A DNA stretch of 64,000 bases from Halorubrum lacusprofundi ATCC 49239 (GCF_000022205.1 NC_012030.1:1-64000), one strand, 5' to 3'; positions 42,401 to 51,790 are shown, counted from the stretch's first letter. A program made the numbers and translations. The notes: generated from the letters alone by a model not told the origin.

Positions 42401-44122
42401 ATGACTACACTTCAGACAGCCACCAGTCAATTGCAAGCGTCACTCCCGGTGTTTGAGTTGTACATTGTCGTTTTCGTAGCTGCCGCAGTAATCTGCTTTG
42501 CTAGCATCTTCCGCACCAAGCAGATCAACCAACACGATACGCGGAACGGGTTGATCGCACTCCTTGCAACAAGTGGAGCCTGGGCTCTTCTTCAAGTCGC
42601 CTATCTCATCGCTCCAACACCGGATCTCAAATATGTCTTCTACTTGGTCGGTCTTGTTGTTGGCCTTGCCACTGTCGGCCCGTGGCTCTACTTTTGTTCA
42701 GCCTACACGGGACGGTCGCTCCATCACAACACTACCTATCAGCAAGTCGCTGTTGGAGTCTATCTCGGCATCGTTGCCGTCAAGCTCACGAACCCGATCC
42801 ACGGGCTGTACTTCACGTCGATGATGGTCGACCAGCCGTTTACCCACCTCATGATCAATCACGGCATCCTCCACTGGCTGGCGATGGGGGTAGCCTACGG
42901 GCTGGCGGTCGTCGGCATTTTCATGTTGTTCGAACTCTTCACCCAGGTCGACTACGATACCCGACCGTTCGTCGCACTCATTGGGTTAACGGCCCTGCCA
43001 GTCATCCTCGATATTTTAGGAGCTATTAGCAACTCGTTTGTCAACATCGGCTACTCTGCTCTTGGTGTCGCCGTCTTTGCGGTCGGTGTGCTGTTCATCT
43101 ATACGGACCGCTTCGGGACTATTCAGTTGGCTGGTCAGTACGATGATCCCGTGATCGTCCTTGACGATGATGATGAGATCCGTGATTTCAATCGGAGCGC
43201 GGCAAGACTATTTCCAGCACTCGAAGGCCGTCTTGATGAACCGCTTGCCGAAGTCTGCCCGGAGCTCGCAGCCACGACACGGAATAGAGAAGTCTATCAA
43301 TATACCAACTGCGACGAGACACAGTACTTCCGACCAACGAGAAACTCCTTTAGTGCAAACAACGTCCAGCTCGGGTTGCTGCTTGTGTTGAGTGACGTGA
43401 CCGATGAAGAACGCTACAGACGGCGGCTCGAAGCCCAAAACGACCGTCTTGAACAGTTCACTGGTATGGTTTCCCACGACCTCCGGAACCCGCTCAACGT
43501 CGCCCAAGGTAATAGTGAGATCATCTATGAACTCCTTGACGCCACGAAAACTGACGACGGGTACGAACCGTTGTCTGATGAGACCCTTGATACAGTCGTT
43601 ACCTCGGCGAAGACCCTATCCAACACTCTTGATCGAATGGAACGCTTGATCGATGACTTGCTCGTATTGGCCCGACAGGGCCAAGCAATCGATAGCCGTG
43701 AGGTGGTGTCACTGGCAGCCATCGTTGAGAACTGTTGGGAGATGGTCGACCACAAGAACGCGGCGCTGGTCGTTGACGATGACCTTACTTTCGCAGTCGA
43801 TCCTGACCGTCTCCAACAACTCTTTGAGAACCTGTTTCGCAACGCCATCGAACACGGGGGTGACGACGTGACGATCCGGGTCGGTGCTCTCGAAAATAAT
43901 GGTTTCTACGTCGAAGACGACGGCCCGGGCATCCCCGAGGAAAAACGCGAAGCCGTCTTCGATTCTGGGTTTACAACGAACCGCGACGGAACCGGCTTCG
44001 GGCTCGCAATCGTCAAGGAAATTGTTGAGGTCCACGGCTGGACTGTCTCGGTGGCTGACAGCGACGAAGGGGGTGCACGCTTTGAGGTAACGGACATCGA
44101 GACCAAGCACTCAGACGAATAA
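42401..44122 (+). CDS. 7TM histidine kinase with PAS domain
   Basis: 573 residues. About seven hydrophobic segments (20-230) resemble the HisK_7TM region of haloarchaeal sensors. A short PAS-like domain (VIVLDDDDEIRDFNRSAARL) follows, then HisKA with GMVSHDLRNPLNVAQGN (His in H-box) and HATPase_c with LFENLFRNAIEHGG, DDGPGIPEEKRE and GTGFGLAIVKEIVE. It begins 20 bases after the truncated kinase and may be cotranscribed. The ligand is unknown; the paired regulator is not next to it. Confidence 0.88.
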   Translation: MTTLQTATSQLQASLPVFELYIVVFVAAAVICFASIFRTKQINQHDTRNGLIALLATSGAWALLQVAYLIAPTPDLKYVFYLVGLVVGLATVGPWLYFCSAYTGRSLHHNTTYQQVAVGVYLGIVAVKLTNPIHGLYFTSMMVDQPFTHLMINHGILHWLAMGVAYGLAVVGIFMLFELFTQVDYDTRPFVALIGLTALPVILDILGAISNSFVNIGYSALGVAVFAVGVLFIYTDRFGTIQLAGQYDDPVIVLDDDDEIRDFNRSAARLFPALEGRLDEPLAEVCPELAATTRNREVYQYTNCDETQYFRPTRNSFSANNVQLGLLLVLSDVTDEERYRRRLEAQNDRLEQFTGMVSHDLRNPLNVAQGNSEIIYELLDATKTDDGYEPLSDETLDTVVTSAKTLSNTLDRMERLIDDLLVLARQGQAIDSREVVSLAAIVENCWEMVDHKNAALVVDDDLTFAVDPDRLQQLFENLFRNAIEHGGDDVTIRVGALENNGFYVEDDGPGIPEEKREAVFDSGFTTNRDGTGFGLAIVKEIVEVHGWTVSVADSDEGGARFEVTDIETKHSDE

Positions 44123-44398
44123 TGGACTCACTCATCTACCGACTAACCTGGATTGCTATACTTAGTCTCTAAGTAGAGCAATCTGTTCTGCTGGTCTCGT
44201 TCTCTTTCTGTTGGTGATGTGTGTGTCGACCTCAACCGATCACCTCGCTTGTCAAGTGGCTTTGTTTCCAACGTTAGTACTATCTACTAACGAGAGTTGT
44301 TCGTCAGCCAGATTGGCTCTGATTGGCTGTCGACCATATGCATAAGCAGATATCACAATCGACGAAACTGTCCCGTAGCTATCGCCACCGAAAGACAC
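44123..44398. other. Intergenic region
   Basis: No gene-like sequence seen between the kinase and the toxin-antitoxin pair. Confidence 0.4.
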
Positions 44399-44426
44399 AG
44401 TATTCTGTGCTCACATAGTATTCTGT
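44399..44426 (+). promoter_or_regulatory. Tandem AGTATTCTGT repeats, likely VapB operator
   Basis: The decamer AGTATTCTGT occurs at 44399-44408 and again at 44417-44426, 18 bases apart and directly touching the antitoxin ATG. Antitoxin ribbon-helix-helix proteins usually bind such repeats to repress their own operon. Confidence 0.6.
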
Positions 44427-44657
44427 ATGCCGACTATCACTGTCAACGTCGATGATGAACTCAAAGAGCGGATGGAGAACCACCCTGAGATCAATTGGAG
44501 TGAGGTAACTCGACAAGCAATCTCTGAGAAAATCAAGAAGCTTGAATTGATGGATGAGCTCACAGTAGATAGTGAACTAGGAGATGAGGATGTGGATGAA
44601 ATAGCTGCGAAAATCAACGGCAGCGCACGCCAGCGCCTTGAAGAAGAGTCGGAGTAG
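44427..44657 (+). CDS. VapB-like ribbon-helix-helix antitoxin
   Basis: 76 residues. PTITVNVDDELKERMENHPE gives the DNA-binding strand and first helix of a ribbon-helix-helix domain, and INWSEVTRQAISEKIKKLEL the second helix. The acidic C-terminus should wrap around the toxin. It is eight bases upstream of the PIN-domain gene, a classic antitoxin-toxin order. Autoregulation through the tandem repeats upstream is likely. Confidence 0.85.
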   Translation: MPTITVNVDDELKERMENHPEINWSEVTRQAISEKIKKLELMDELTVDSELGDEDVDEIAAKINGSARQRLEEESE

Positions 44658-44665
44658 ACTACCGA

Positions 44666-45082
44666 ATGAAACTGGTTGTAGATGCGAATGTCGTTATCTC
44701 AGCTCTCATCTCAGATTCAAAAACACGGGAACTCATCGTTACGCTAGAGCCTGATCTTCTGACGCCAGAAGTTGTTCACGATGAGATAGAACGCTACGAG
44801 GATCTCATCGTCGAGAAGTCAGGAATGGACCTAGACCGGGTACGACAGTTTATCGATCTACTGTTTGATCATATTGAGACAGTGCCCGCAAGCGAATTCT
44901 ATCAGCATATCGATCAGGCCGATAGTGCAATTGGTGAGGCTGATCCAGATGATGTTCTGTATGTTGCTTGTGCTCTTGGCTGTGAAGCAGCAATTTGGAG
45001 TGATGATTCAGATTTCAACGAACAGGACCTCGTCTCGGTGTTTACCACCGGTGAGGTTATTGGGTCGTTTGACACTGTCTGA
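44666..45082 (+). CDS. VapC-like PIN-domain toxin
   Basis: 138 residues. The PIN ribonuclease acidic residues are in LVVDANVVISAL (Asp near 6), a mid-chain EVVHDEIERY, EADPDDVLYVACAL and a final IWSDDSDF. VapC toxins cut tRNA or rRNA when freed from VapB. The gene is coupled to the antitoxin and is the only clear toxin-antitoxin pair in the window. It may help keep the element. Confidence 0.85.
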   Translation: MKLVVDANVVISALISDSKTRELIVTLEPDLLTPEVVHDEIERYEDLIVEKSGMDLDRVRQFIDLLFDHIETVPASEFYQHIDQADSAIGEADPDDVLYVACALGCEAAIWSDDSDFNEQDLVSVFTTGEVIGSFDTV

Positions 45083-45649
45083 GTAGAGAGTTCGTATGTA
45101 GAGCGATTTCTCTGAGCCTGAACTAATATCAGTCACAGGTGGGTGCTGTCGACCGGAGTTTCGAACTACTAGGCAATACTTTAAGTCACTCCATCTCACA
45201 AGCTAAGCCAACAGCTAAGGAAAATAAATAACCGAGAAGGCAGCTGGTTGGACACCTACTGCTTCTTCTCGGATGAATATAAGCGTTTGCCTTCAGTGAG
45301 CCACTGCTGTATCTCTCACTACGTGTTGTGTGAGGAACATAGTGCAACTGCAACAGATATGTCAAAATACACAAGATCAACGGTAGAAACCGACGTTAAT
45401 CTCACCACAAGCCGATAGTTATGACTCACCAGAATTGTTCCAAACGAAAATCCGGGGCCAAAGTTCCTACGCTCGATCCCGGATTTCGTTTCGTAGTATC
45501 CCGAAGCGGATCAGTGGATATGATCCTACGAGGAGCGTGTGACGGTATGCTCCTACCAGTAAGGTCGACGTTCGGGTTCAAATTCCTTTCGGCCCTTACT
45601 GGTTGTAGGTCGATCTCCACAGAGTCCGCTTCACCATACGGCGGGCTCC
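45083..45649. other. Intergenic region with multiple stem-loops
   Basis: No convincing gene; the frames on both strands here lack family features. An 8-bp inverted repeat lies at 45232-45272 (CCGAGAAG pairs with CTTCTCGG), and a run of three hairpins at 45508-45603 is listed separately. Confidence 0.45.
45508..45603. other. Run of three consecutive hairpins (structured region)
   Basis: GGATC/GATCC (45508-45526), AGGAGC/GCTCCT (45531-45554) and ACCAGTAAGG/CCTTACTGGT (45555-45603) follow with almost no gaps. The third loop contains GGGTTCAAATTCC, like a tRNA T-arm, but pairing of a true T-arm and acceptor stem fails. It could be a decayed tRNA used as an integration site, a structured RNA or an operator. 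Confidence 0.4.
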
Positions 45650-48600
45650 ATGCACTCAGAACCCAATAATCAAGATCGACACCCCGATATTCGGCAGGTT
45701 GCGCCTGATGGATCACTTTCGACAGCTGGCATCCTTGTCAGTGATGTCTCTCCAAGAATTACTGAGTGGGTTCCAGGGCTGCTCGACGAACTCCTCCCAA
45801 GCAGTGTTCGAACTCTTCGAGAATACATTGCTCACACTGATCCAGGAATCCTCTCGGACGGGCGATACGGTTCGCTGGTGGGCAAAATGCAGGCCGATAC
45901 CTTGGGGGTCACGCATCGAGAATGGGGGTCGACGACCGACACGTGGAGTGATGATGAGGCTGAAGCCGTCGAATACCTCCATTCGCTATTTAATCGCGCT
46001 GTCAAGTACCACGATCAGTCGACCGACGAACTATCGAACTACCACCAGCAGCGTGAGAAAAATATCGACACTGCACTGACCAAGATCGGGACTGGCAAAG
46101 GTCCACTCAACGGTGGCCTCGAAGCACTCGCTAAAGGCCCCGTTGCACTTCACAGTGAGTTCGACGAGGCTCCACAGCCCATTACGCTCATCCTCGATGG
46201 GCAGTCCTGGACGGACCTCGACGACCGGTCAACTGGTGTACGGGCTCTCGCTGCAATTGCAGTCCTCGGGTCAGCCTTCGATGTTCGTCTCGTTATTTCG
46301 CCTGGGCTAGACCAGCATCTCCGTCGACGGTATTCTACGTGGTACGATACACATCTGGGTCTTACTGAGAGTGCTGATAGGTCCACACAAGAAACAGTGG
46401 CTACGGCTGGTCGCTCATCAGCGACGACCCGTCGACGCGCGTGGGAAGTACTGCAGGAGCTCCCAGAAGACTCTGGACGTCTCCGGTTGCTTGGGAATCT
46501 CCCAGTCGACGGCTCACGCGACTATCGGGACCTCAAACAAGACGACGAAATCGGCGTCACACCGGGGACTGTTGGCCGCTACGTCCTTGACCTCGAAGAG
46601 TTGGGTCTCGCCTCTATTGACCGCTCTGGACAGTACAACAGTGCCTCTCTCACGTCGCTTGGCCAGCTTGCTGTCGAGGAGTTTCTGACCGCTGATTACC
46701 GGACGGTCCACCCCTCCCAGTCGAGATTGCAGACGGCTCTTACGCCGACCCCTCAGTCCGATGCAGGTACAGTGTATAGAGCGCAAGCAAGCACGGAAGG
46801 AGGGGAGGGGACACCTCCGACAGCAACCGCCGAGGAGTGGATGGCCGCAACGGGCTCCCCCACCAACGGCGACAGCTACGTCCAGTGGCTCAACGGCCCC
46901 TCTGAGATCCTCGACGCATGGGGAATGCACCACCGATACGCCGCTGGCCGCCGAAATCGCGGAGTAAACCTCGTTGACGACCGGCTCGCGAAGTTTGACG
47001 ACGGTCGCATCTCCTATCTCAGTTGTTTCGACGACGATCTGCTCGTTATGTCTCAGTGGGGCGGCCCCCTCCCAACGTTGGGACGTATTGCGGGAGCCTT
47101 ACTGAGCGATAAAGCGCTGAGTAAGATACTGACTCCATCTGCTCTCGGTGATGAATTCGAAGCCATCGATGACGCAATCGTCGAGAAACTCGACGAGAAG
47201 GCAGGCGATATCATCCGTTGGGGCCACCAGATTGGCTGGTTTAGCGAAGACGAAGAACAGTACGACGACTGGAAAGATCGTATTGGGTCCGTCCGAAGTC
47301 TCTGTCTAAAGAAGGTCGGTGAACTCACCAACAGCGACGATATCGAAGCGCGGACTGAACTGTTCCGTGATCTGCATGGGTTGATCGCTTCGGCAACACA
47401 GCTCTATTACGCCATCGGCGTCGACGTGACGATCAACATCCGAATGCCGGATACTGGGATGTTGATCCGGGATGAGAAGCGCCTCGATGACTTCTTGAAT
47501 TTCGCTCGCTACACCGTTCCTAAGCAGTCAGTCTACGGAATTCACTCGGGATACCGAATGCTGCTGGAAGACCGCGAAGAGAAGCTGAAAAAGCGGCTGC
47601 CATACGATGTCGACCGTTCAGATCCAGCAATGCATCTGACCGCCTCATGGGTGTTTTCGGGACCGACAATGACGGATCTCAAACCGGAGATCGAGCAGGC
47701 AATCGAACGGGAAGCAAGTGAGATCCGAGAGGCCATCGCCGATGGAACGGAGGCGGCACCGGTGATGGAGATCCCCGTCCAGATTTCGAACACCTATACA
47801 GCAACCCGTGAACTCGTCGAGGAGTTTGCGACAGCGAAAGGCTACGAGGTATCCCACAGAGGCGATATCCATGAGCGAAACGACGACTTGGAGCGGTTGG
47901 TTCGGCTGTTCCTTCGGGTGTTAGGAACTACTGATCGACCACACCGAGCGTGTCCATCGGATGTGGCCGAAGCAATGCTGCACATTGCTCGGTCGACTCA
48001 AACCTTCGATTTCATCGGTATTCGAGATATCGCTTACGGGCTGTCACAACTACCAGCAGACCGGTTACTGCCGGAGCTGCCGCCGACAGCGACGAAACTC
48101 CTGAAAACACTGCTTGATGCAGACGAGCCGATGGGACGGTCAGAGATTATTGAGGCTGCCGAGATTTCTGGAAGCAGTTACGACCGGTATATCAACGAGC
48201 TAGCGGCGTGGGATATCATCGAGCCGACCGAATCTGAGGGTCGACGGCGCTGGGAAGCCCACTTAGAGCCGTGGTGGAGTCCCCAAAGTCACCGGGAAGA
48301 ACCGTTTGGAGAACCAGAGCCAGATACGGCGATCATCGACGCAGAGTTCGCCCGTGATATTGGGAGTCGAGTCCTCTGTCACTACATAACGCACTATGAT
48401 CTTCCGGAGTTAGAAGAGGTATATATGAGTGGGTTAGCACCGATCAGTCCAGACGACGACATAGAGGCGTTGTTTGGACGACATCGTCGGTTATCGAGGT
48501 GGTGGGCATTCCTGTGGGGAGCGTATGCAGATCAAGGCGAGATTGAGAGTGCTGAGGCTGCAACAGCATCGGAAACTGCGGTTCGGATTGGGCAGTTGCC

Positions 48601-48661
48601 TGAATCTGTGGATCAACAGAGTTTGGATGAGTGTGAATCTATGTCGATCTCCCCGGTCTAA
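45650..48661 (+). CDS. Large two-HTH accessory-element protein
   Basis: 1003 residues, no enzyme motif seen. Residues about 275-355 look like a winged helix (WEVLQELPEDSGRLRLLGNL, VTPGTVGRYVLDLEELGLAS). A second HTH lies near 815-875 (LPPTATKLLKTLLDADEPMG, GSSYDRYINELAAWDIIEP). The middle holds a mixed fold with DFLNFARYTVPKQSVYG. It is a haloarchaeal accessory-element protein of unknown role; partitioning, copy control or host takeover are possible. Its length and the two DNA-binding ends suggest a DNA-bridging protein. Confidence 0.7.
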   Translation: MHSEPNNQDRHPDIRQVAPDGSLSTAGILVSDVSPRITEWVPGLLDELLPSSVRTLREYIAHTDPGILSDGRYGSLVGKMQADTLGVTHREWGSTTDTWSDDEAEAVEYLHSLFNRAVKYHDQSTDELSNYHQQREKNIDTALTKIGTGKGPLNGGLEALAKGPVALHSEFDEAPQPITLILDGQSWTDLDDRSTGVRALAAIAVLGSAFDVRLVISPGLDQHLRRRYSTWYDTHLGLTESADRSTQETVATAGRSSATTRRRAWEVLQELPEDSGRLRLLGNLPVDGSRDYRDLKQDDEIGVTPGTVGRYVLDLEELGLASIDRSGQYNSASLTSLGQLAVEEFLTADYRTVHPSQSRLQTALTPTPQSDAGTVYRAQASTEGGEGTPPTATAEEWMAATGSPTNGDSYVQWLNGPSEILDAWGMHHRYAAGRRNRGVNLVDDRLAKFDDGRISYLSCFDDDLLVMSQWGGPLPTLGRIAGALLSDKALSKILTPSALGDEFEAIDDAIVEKLDEKAGDIIRWGHQIGWFSEDEEQYDDWKDRIGSVRSLCLKKVGELTNSDDIEARTELFRDLHGLIASATQLYYAIGVDVTINIRMPDTGMLIRDEKRLDDFLNFARYTVPKQSVYGIHSGYRMLLEDREEKLKKRLPYDVDRSDPAMHLTASWVFSGPTMTDLKPEIEQAIEREASEIREAIADGTEAAPVMEIPVQISNTYTATRELVEEFATAKGYEVSHRGDIHERNDDLERLVRLFLRVLGTTDRPHRACPSDVAEAMLHIARSTQTFDFIGIRDIAYGLSQLPADRLLPELPPTATKLLKTLLDADEPMGRSEIIEAAEISGSSYDRYINELAAWDIIEPTESEGRRRWEAHLEPWWSPQSHREEPFGEPEPDTAIIDAEFARDIGSRVLCHYITHYDLPELEEVYMSGLAPISPDDDIEALFGRHRRLSRWWAFLWGAYADQGEIESAEAATASETAVRIGQLPESVDQQSLDECESMSISPV

Positions 48662-48697
48662 CAGTAGAGATTAGTGGATACGGACGAATATCGGGAT

Positions 48698-48799
48698 ATG
48701 GGACGAAAGAAACTCGTCGTGGTTGTTACTGTGGCAGCGACTCTGGCTACGTTCTATAAGCGAAAATCTGGCGCTACAGCGTCTGAAAGTCCTGACTGA
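48698..48799 (+). CDS. 33-residue membrane microprotein
   Basis: ATG at 48698 opens a 33-codon frame: KKLVVVVTVAATLATFYKRK forms a single hydrophobic helix followed by a basic and then polar tail. It lies 36 bases after the stop of the large HTH protein, so it could be cotranscribed. Short membrane peptides of this kind are common but easily missed. Confidence is limited by size. Confidence 0.4.
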   Translation: MGRKKLVVVVTVAATLATFYKRKSGATASESPD

Positions 48800-49103
48800 C
48801 CCTCTGAGTACCAACCGTCGGTTTTGTCGTAATTATATCAAATCAACAGTTTTTATTTAGAATACTGACTAGCAACTGGTGGTTGATCCACTGGCTCTCA
48901 GGGATCAACCACCTCTGGGGTATCCCACCACCCCGTCGCCCTTTCACCACTTCCGGGCTTTCGAATACTGCAGAAATCTCACCATCTTCGGTCGACCGAG
49001 GAGTCGGCAGAGATTACGGATTTCAATTGGATAATTTATGATGGTAATATGAACACGTTACAGCAATACGTAAGGGGCGAGGAATTGAGGGATAGGTCGG
49101 GCA
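48800..49103. other. Intergenic region with a 12-bp hairpin
   Basis: No gene seen. Contains the strong hairpin at 48878-48913 and C-rich sequence after it. Confidence 0.4.
48878..48913. repeat. Perfect 12-bp inverted repeat (hairpin)
   Basis: GGTGGTTGATCC at 48878-48889 pairs fully with GGATCAACCACC at 48902-48913, with a 12-base loop. It may end the transcript of the large protein or bind a regulator. Confidence 0.6.
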
Positions 49104-49517
49104 ATGGAAATATCTGAGCAACTCAACTGTTTGTTTTCAGCAGCCGTCAAGGAGACAGCAGATACGTACGTGATCGAAGTTCCACACGAGGAGGTCACTG
49201 AGGGGTTTGTCGACAAAGAGGAGATCCATCAGGTTGCACTGTTGTCGACCGGAAGGTCATCTGTAGGGAGAGAATCATCCGGTAGCTCTCAGGAAGACGG
49301 AGAGATCCAGGACCCACCGGTAAGTGAAGGAGACAAGCGGATAGTCGAGATATCAGAGACGGGTGATCAGGGTGATGGACTCACACGTGTGGAACGTGGA
49401 TTTGTGGTGATCGTTCCTGGTGCACAGGTGGGCGACCGTGTTCGAATATACATAGAGACGGTCCGTGATACCGTTGCATTCGGGGAAGTTGTAGAACGGC
49501 TTGATTACGAGAACTGA
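49104..49517 (+). CDS. TRAM-domain protein (haloarchaeal)
   Basis: 137 residues. A short N-terminal module (MEISEQLNCLFSAAVKETAD, YVIEVPHEEVTEG) is separated by a Ser/Gly-rich linker from a C-terminal TRAM domain with VSEGDKRIVEISETGDQGDG and GFVVIVPGAQVGDRVRIYIE. TRAM domains bind RNA; archaeal stand-alone versions act as RNA chaperones. It converges on the HTH gene with 9 bases between stops. Confidence 0.8.
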   Translation: MEISEQLNCLFSAAVKETADTYVIEVPHEEVTEGFVDKEEIHQVALLSTGRSSVGRESSGSSQEDGEIQDPPVSEGDKRIVEISETGDQGDGLTRVERGFVVIVPGAQVGDRVRIYIETVRDTVAFGEVVERLDYEN

Positions 49518-49526
49518 AGTTGTAGA

Positions 49527-49793
49527 TCACGGATCAATTTTGAGAGAGTAGAGGTTTTGCCGGGCATCAGAGAGTGAGATTTCAGAGACGACGACACCGG
49601 CTTCTTCGAGTTTCGTCAACCCGTGTCGAACAGTTCGTGATGAGAGTCGTGTTTTGTCTGCGAGTTCAGACTGGGTGAGCGTTCCATTGTATTCGAGAAC
49701 TTTGACAACCAATTTCGCGCTGGGAGGCTGATCGCTGACAACGTCCCACATTTCTGCGGTGGTCGTGATTTTAGGTTGGTCAGCTGTCGGCAT
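49527..49793 (-). CDS. Small winged-helix (MarR-like) regulator, paralogue
   Basis: 88 residues from the ATG at 49793, chosen since an upstream extension lacks similarity. QPPSAKLVVKVLEYNGTLTQ starts the winged helix, and TRLSSRTVRHGLTKLEEAGV is the recognition helix; DARQNLYSL ends the wing. It is clearly related to the protein at 16459-16719. DNA targets are unknown. Confidence 0.8.
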   Translation of the reverse strand: MPTADQPKITTTAEMWDVVSDQPPSAKLVVKVLEYNGTLTQSELADKTRLSSRTVRHGLTKLEEAGVVVSEISLSDARQNLYSLKIDP

Positions 49794-49901
49794 TACGACG
49801 AGATAGCTGTCTGTACAGCATAATATCACTGATTTCATCGACTTGGTGAGTTTCGGTAAAAATAAAACCCCAAGTAGGGATCAGCCATAGAACTGGGTGA
49901 G

Positions 49902-50261
49902 ATGGATAACGCGCCTGAACTACCGGAGAGTGAAGATGCCCTCTACGAGTTGGCAGCACGTTCGGATGCAGACCCATATCGAAGAGAAGCCGCAATCAAG
50001 AAACTGGGAGAGTTGGAAAGCGACGAAAGCAGCACGCAGTTGGAGCATCTCACGGAAGATGGCGTTTCAGCGATAGAGCGGCAGTTAGCAGAAAAACAGC
50101 TCTCGGCTCTTCACAGCGAGTCAGCTCATGACTCATCTTCAGCCGTCGACGCGGATGAAGAGTCTTTGAGTCTCGAAGAGAGACTGCAGCAAGACACCGA
50201 ACGGCTCCGTGATACGCTTCGGTCGACCGAAGAGTCGGCTGAGGACAGAGATTCAACCTGA
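49902..50261 (+). CDS. Hypothetical acidic helical protein
   Basis: 119 residues, mostly helical and acidic. ALYELAARSDADPYRREAAI and KKLGELESDESSTQLEHLTE look like HEAT-like helix pairs; the rest is a charged helix (EERLQQDTERLRDTLRS). No known function. The gene runs divergently from the HTH gene. Confidence 0.6.
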   Translation: MDNAPELPESEDALYELAARSDADPYRREAAIKKLGELESDESSTQLEHLTEDGVSAIERQLAEKQLSALHSESAHDSSSAVDADEESLSLEERLQQDTERLRDTLRSTEESAEDRDST

Positions 50262-50332
50262 AGCCGCCCTACCACCGGCTTGTGGTCTGTCTACTCCTGT
50301 TCATTACTCTTCTCGTTCAGCAAAGAGTGATA

Positions 50333-51310
50333 TCAGTCGACTTCGCTAGCGGAGCTGAAGCTGGTGAGGTCCTCGATGCGGGCTTCGAGCTCTTCGATTT
50401 CGTCTTGGAGCTCCTCCGTTTGTGGTTCGTCGACAGCGGCGAGTTGGTCTTTGAGGCCCTGAAGCCGCGATTCCTTGCGTTCTTCGTCGACATCGGCCTT
50501 GCGGACGTACTGGCTTTCGTCGATCTCGTAGAGGTCCGACTCCGAAAGGTCAGTCACTTCGAGTGCCTCATCGACTTTGGATCTGTCGACGGTGGTGACA
50601 CGCTCTCGATCAATCCCTTGGTCTTCGAGTATTTCGAGGACCGTTTCGTCGTCTTTGAGCGTTCGATTACGTCGACTGGTGCGCTGAACAGAGCCATATT
50701 GGCCGTAGACGGGTTGGTCGTGGTGGAGTCGATCTAAGAGAAGCGAACGGATCTGTTGGCGGAGATCGTCGGCATTGCGCTGGACATCCGAGCAAAGCGT
50801 ATAGAGATTGACCAACTCGGCGGTCTCCATGGTTTCGAGATCGGTCGGCTCGTAGCGTTCGAGGGCATCGATCAGGAGTAAGGAATCCGAATAGAGTGGG
50901 AGATCAGGTTCCTCACGGGTGAGTTCGGGGTTTTGGCCTTCGACAGTGAGGTCGGCGTCGACGAGCGAAGAGGGAGTAGGTGAATCGGTGGGTTTCAAGA
51001 CGCCGTCGCGTGGGTCGATCTCGAAGAGTGGGTGAATCGAGAGGATGGTGGCGTAGGGTTCGGCGTCAGCCGGGAGTCGATTTAGATCGAAGGGTTGTGG
51101 AGAATCAGAGACTCGGTCGTAGAGGGTCTCGAACTGGTCGCGTTTGAGGGGGATGGTCGTCTCTTGGTCGCGGTAGGCGATGAGGAGGCGATGTTCTTGG
51201 GCGTCTTCGATGCGGAATGGCTTGTCAGAAAGCGGAGTTCGGAAGGTAGCGGTAGGTGGGACCTCGTCGATTTCGTCGAGGATTGTGTGCCAGATTCCAG
51301 AGAATGGCAT
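50333..51310 (-). CDS. Hypothetical accessory protein with C-terminal coiled coil
   Basis: 325 residues. The first 120 residues have mixed strands (HRLLIAYRDQETTIPLKRDQ). The middle holds a helical pair (ELVNLYTLCSDVQRNADDLR, then QIRSLLLDRL) and a basic VYGQYGSVQRTSRRNR, resembling conserved phage-type motifs. A final coiled coil (QTEELQDEIEELEARIEDLT) suggests oligomers. Function is unknown. The neighbouring gene is on the opposite strand. Confidence 0.6.
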   Translation of the reverse strand: MPFSGIWHTILDEIDEVPPTATFRTPLSDKPFRIEDAQEHRLLIAYRDQETTIPLKRDQFETLYDRVSDSPQPFDLNRLPADAEPYATILSIHPLFEIDPRDGVLKPTDSPTPSSLVDADLTVEGQNPELTREEPDLPLYSDSLLLIDALERYEPTDLETMETAELVNLYTLCSDVQRNADDLRQQIRSLLLDRLHHDQPVYGQYGSVQRTSRRNRTLKDDETVLEILEDQGIDRERVTTVDRSKVDEALEVTDLSESDLYEIDESQYVRKADVDEERKESRLQGLKDQLAAVDEPQTEELQDEIEELEARIEDLTSFSSASEVD

Positions 51311-51600
51311 TGGTGGGGGTCAGTACATGGTGAGACGGGAAAATGATAGGGTATAGTTCTGGATTCGAGTTCGAGTGCCACACAGCCAGGAATACAATTA
51401 TGTTCTCCGAGTTAGAACGTTGAGATACGCTTCGTCTTGGAGGGCCGAAGCGTCAGCGGGGACCCGACCGCTTACTATGTGGTCGTGTCCACACTCTGTG
51501 TGGCATTCCCCCTTTTGTGCTGGTTAGTGGACGACTACTCCGTAGAGCGACGTGAACTATCCTGTAGATTTATGATAGTTGCTTGGTTTGTCTGTCGATA
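51311..51600. other. Intergenic region with hairpin
   Basis: No gene seen. ACGCTTCG at 51427-51434 pairs with CGAAGCGT at 51446-51453, followed by GC-rich DNA. Confidence 0.4.
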
Positions 51601-51759
51601 ATGAAGCTTCCACCGTTTCGACCGTTGAGGCGTCTGTTTGGCAGCACCCACGGTGAGGTTCTGTTTGAATGTCGACGCTGCGGGTCGACGGTAGAACCTG
51701 GAACGAATGTGTGTCCGTCGTGTGAGCAGCGATCAGTAGCTCGATATGAAATGGAGTAG
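51601..51759 (+). CDS. Small zinc-ribbon protein
   Basis: 52 residues from the ATG at 51601. A basic start (PPFRPLRRLFG) precedes CRRCGS and CPSCEQ, four cysteines in a zinc-ribbon spacing: EVLFECRRCGSTVEPGTNVC. Such tiny zinc fingers are common and often essential in haloarchaea, as regulators or adaptors. It lies opposite the pilin gene, tail to tail. Confidence 0.65.
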   Translation: MKLPPFRPLRRLFGSTHGEVLFECRRCGSTVEPGTNVCPSCEQRSVARYEME

Positions 51760-51790
51760 TCCGGATACTGGTGTTCTCCGGGCTCCGTCT

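Noticed and set aside
45480-45610. Complete tRNA gene
   Set aside because: T-stem positions do not pair beyond three bases, the anticodon arm has a 12-base loop, and no acceptor stem closes the structure.
45421-45716. Short frames on both strands just before the 1003-residue gene
   Set aside because: They cross the hairpin region, have no domain features and lack start signals.
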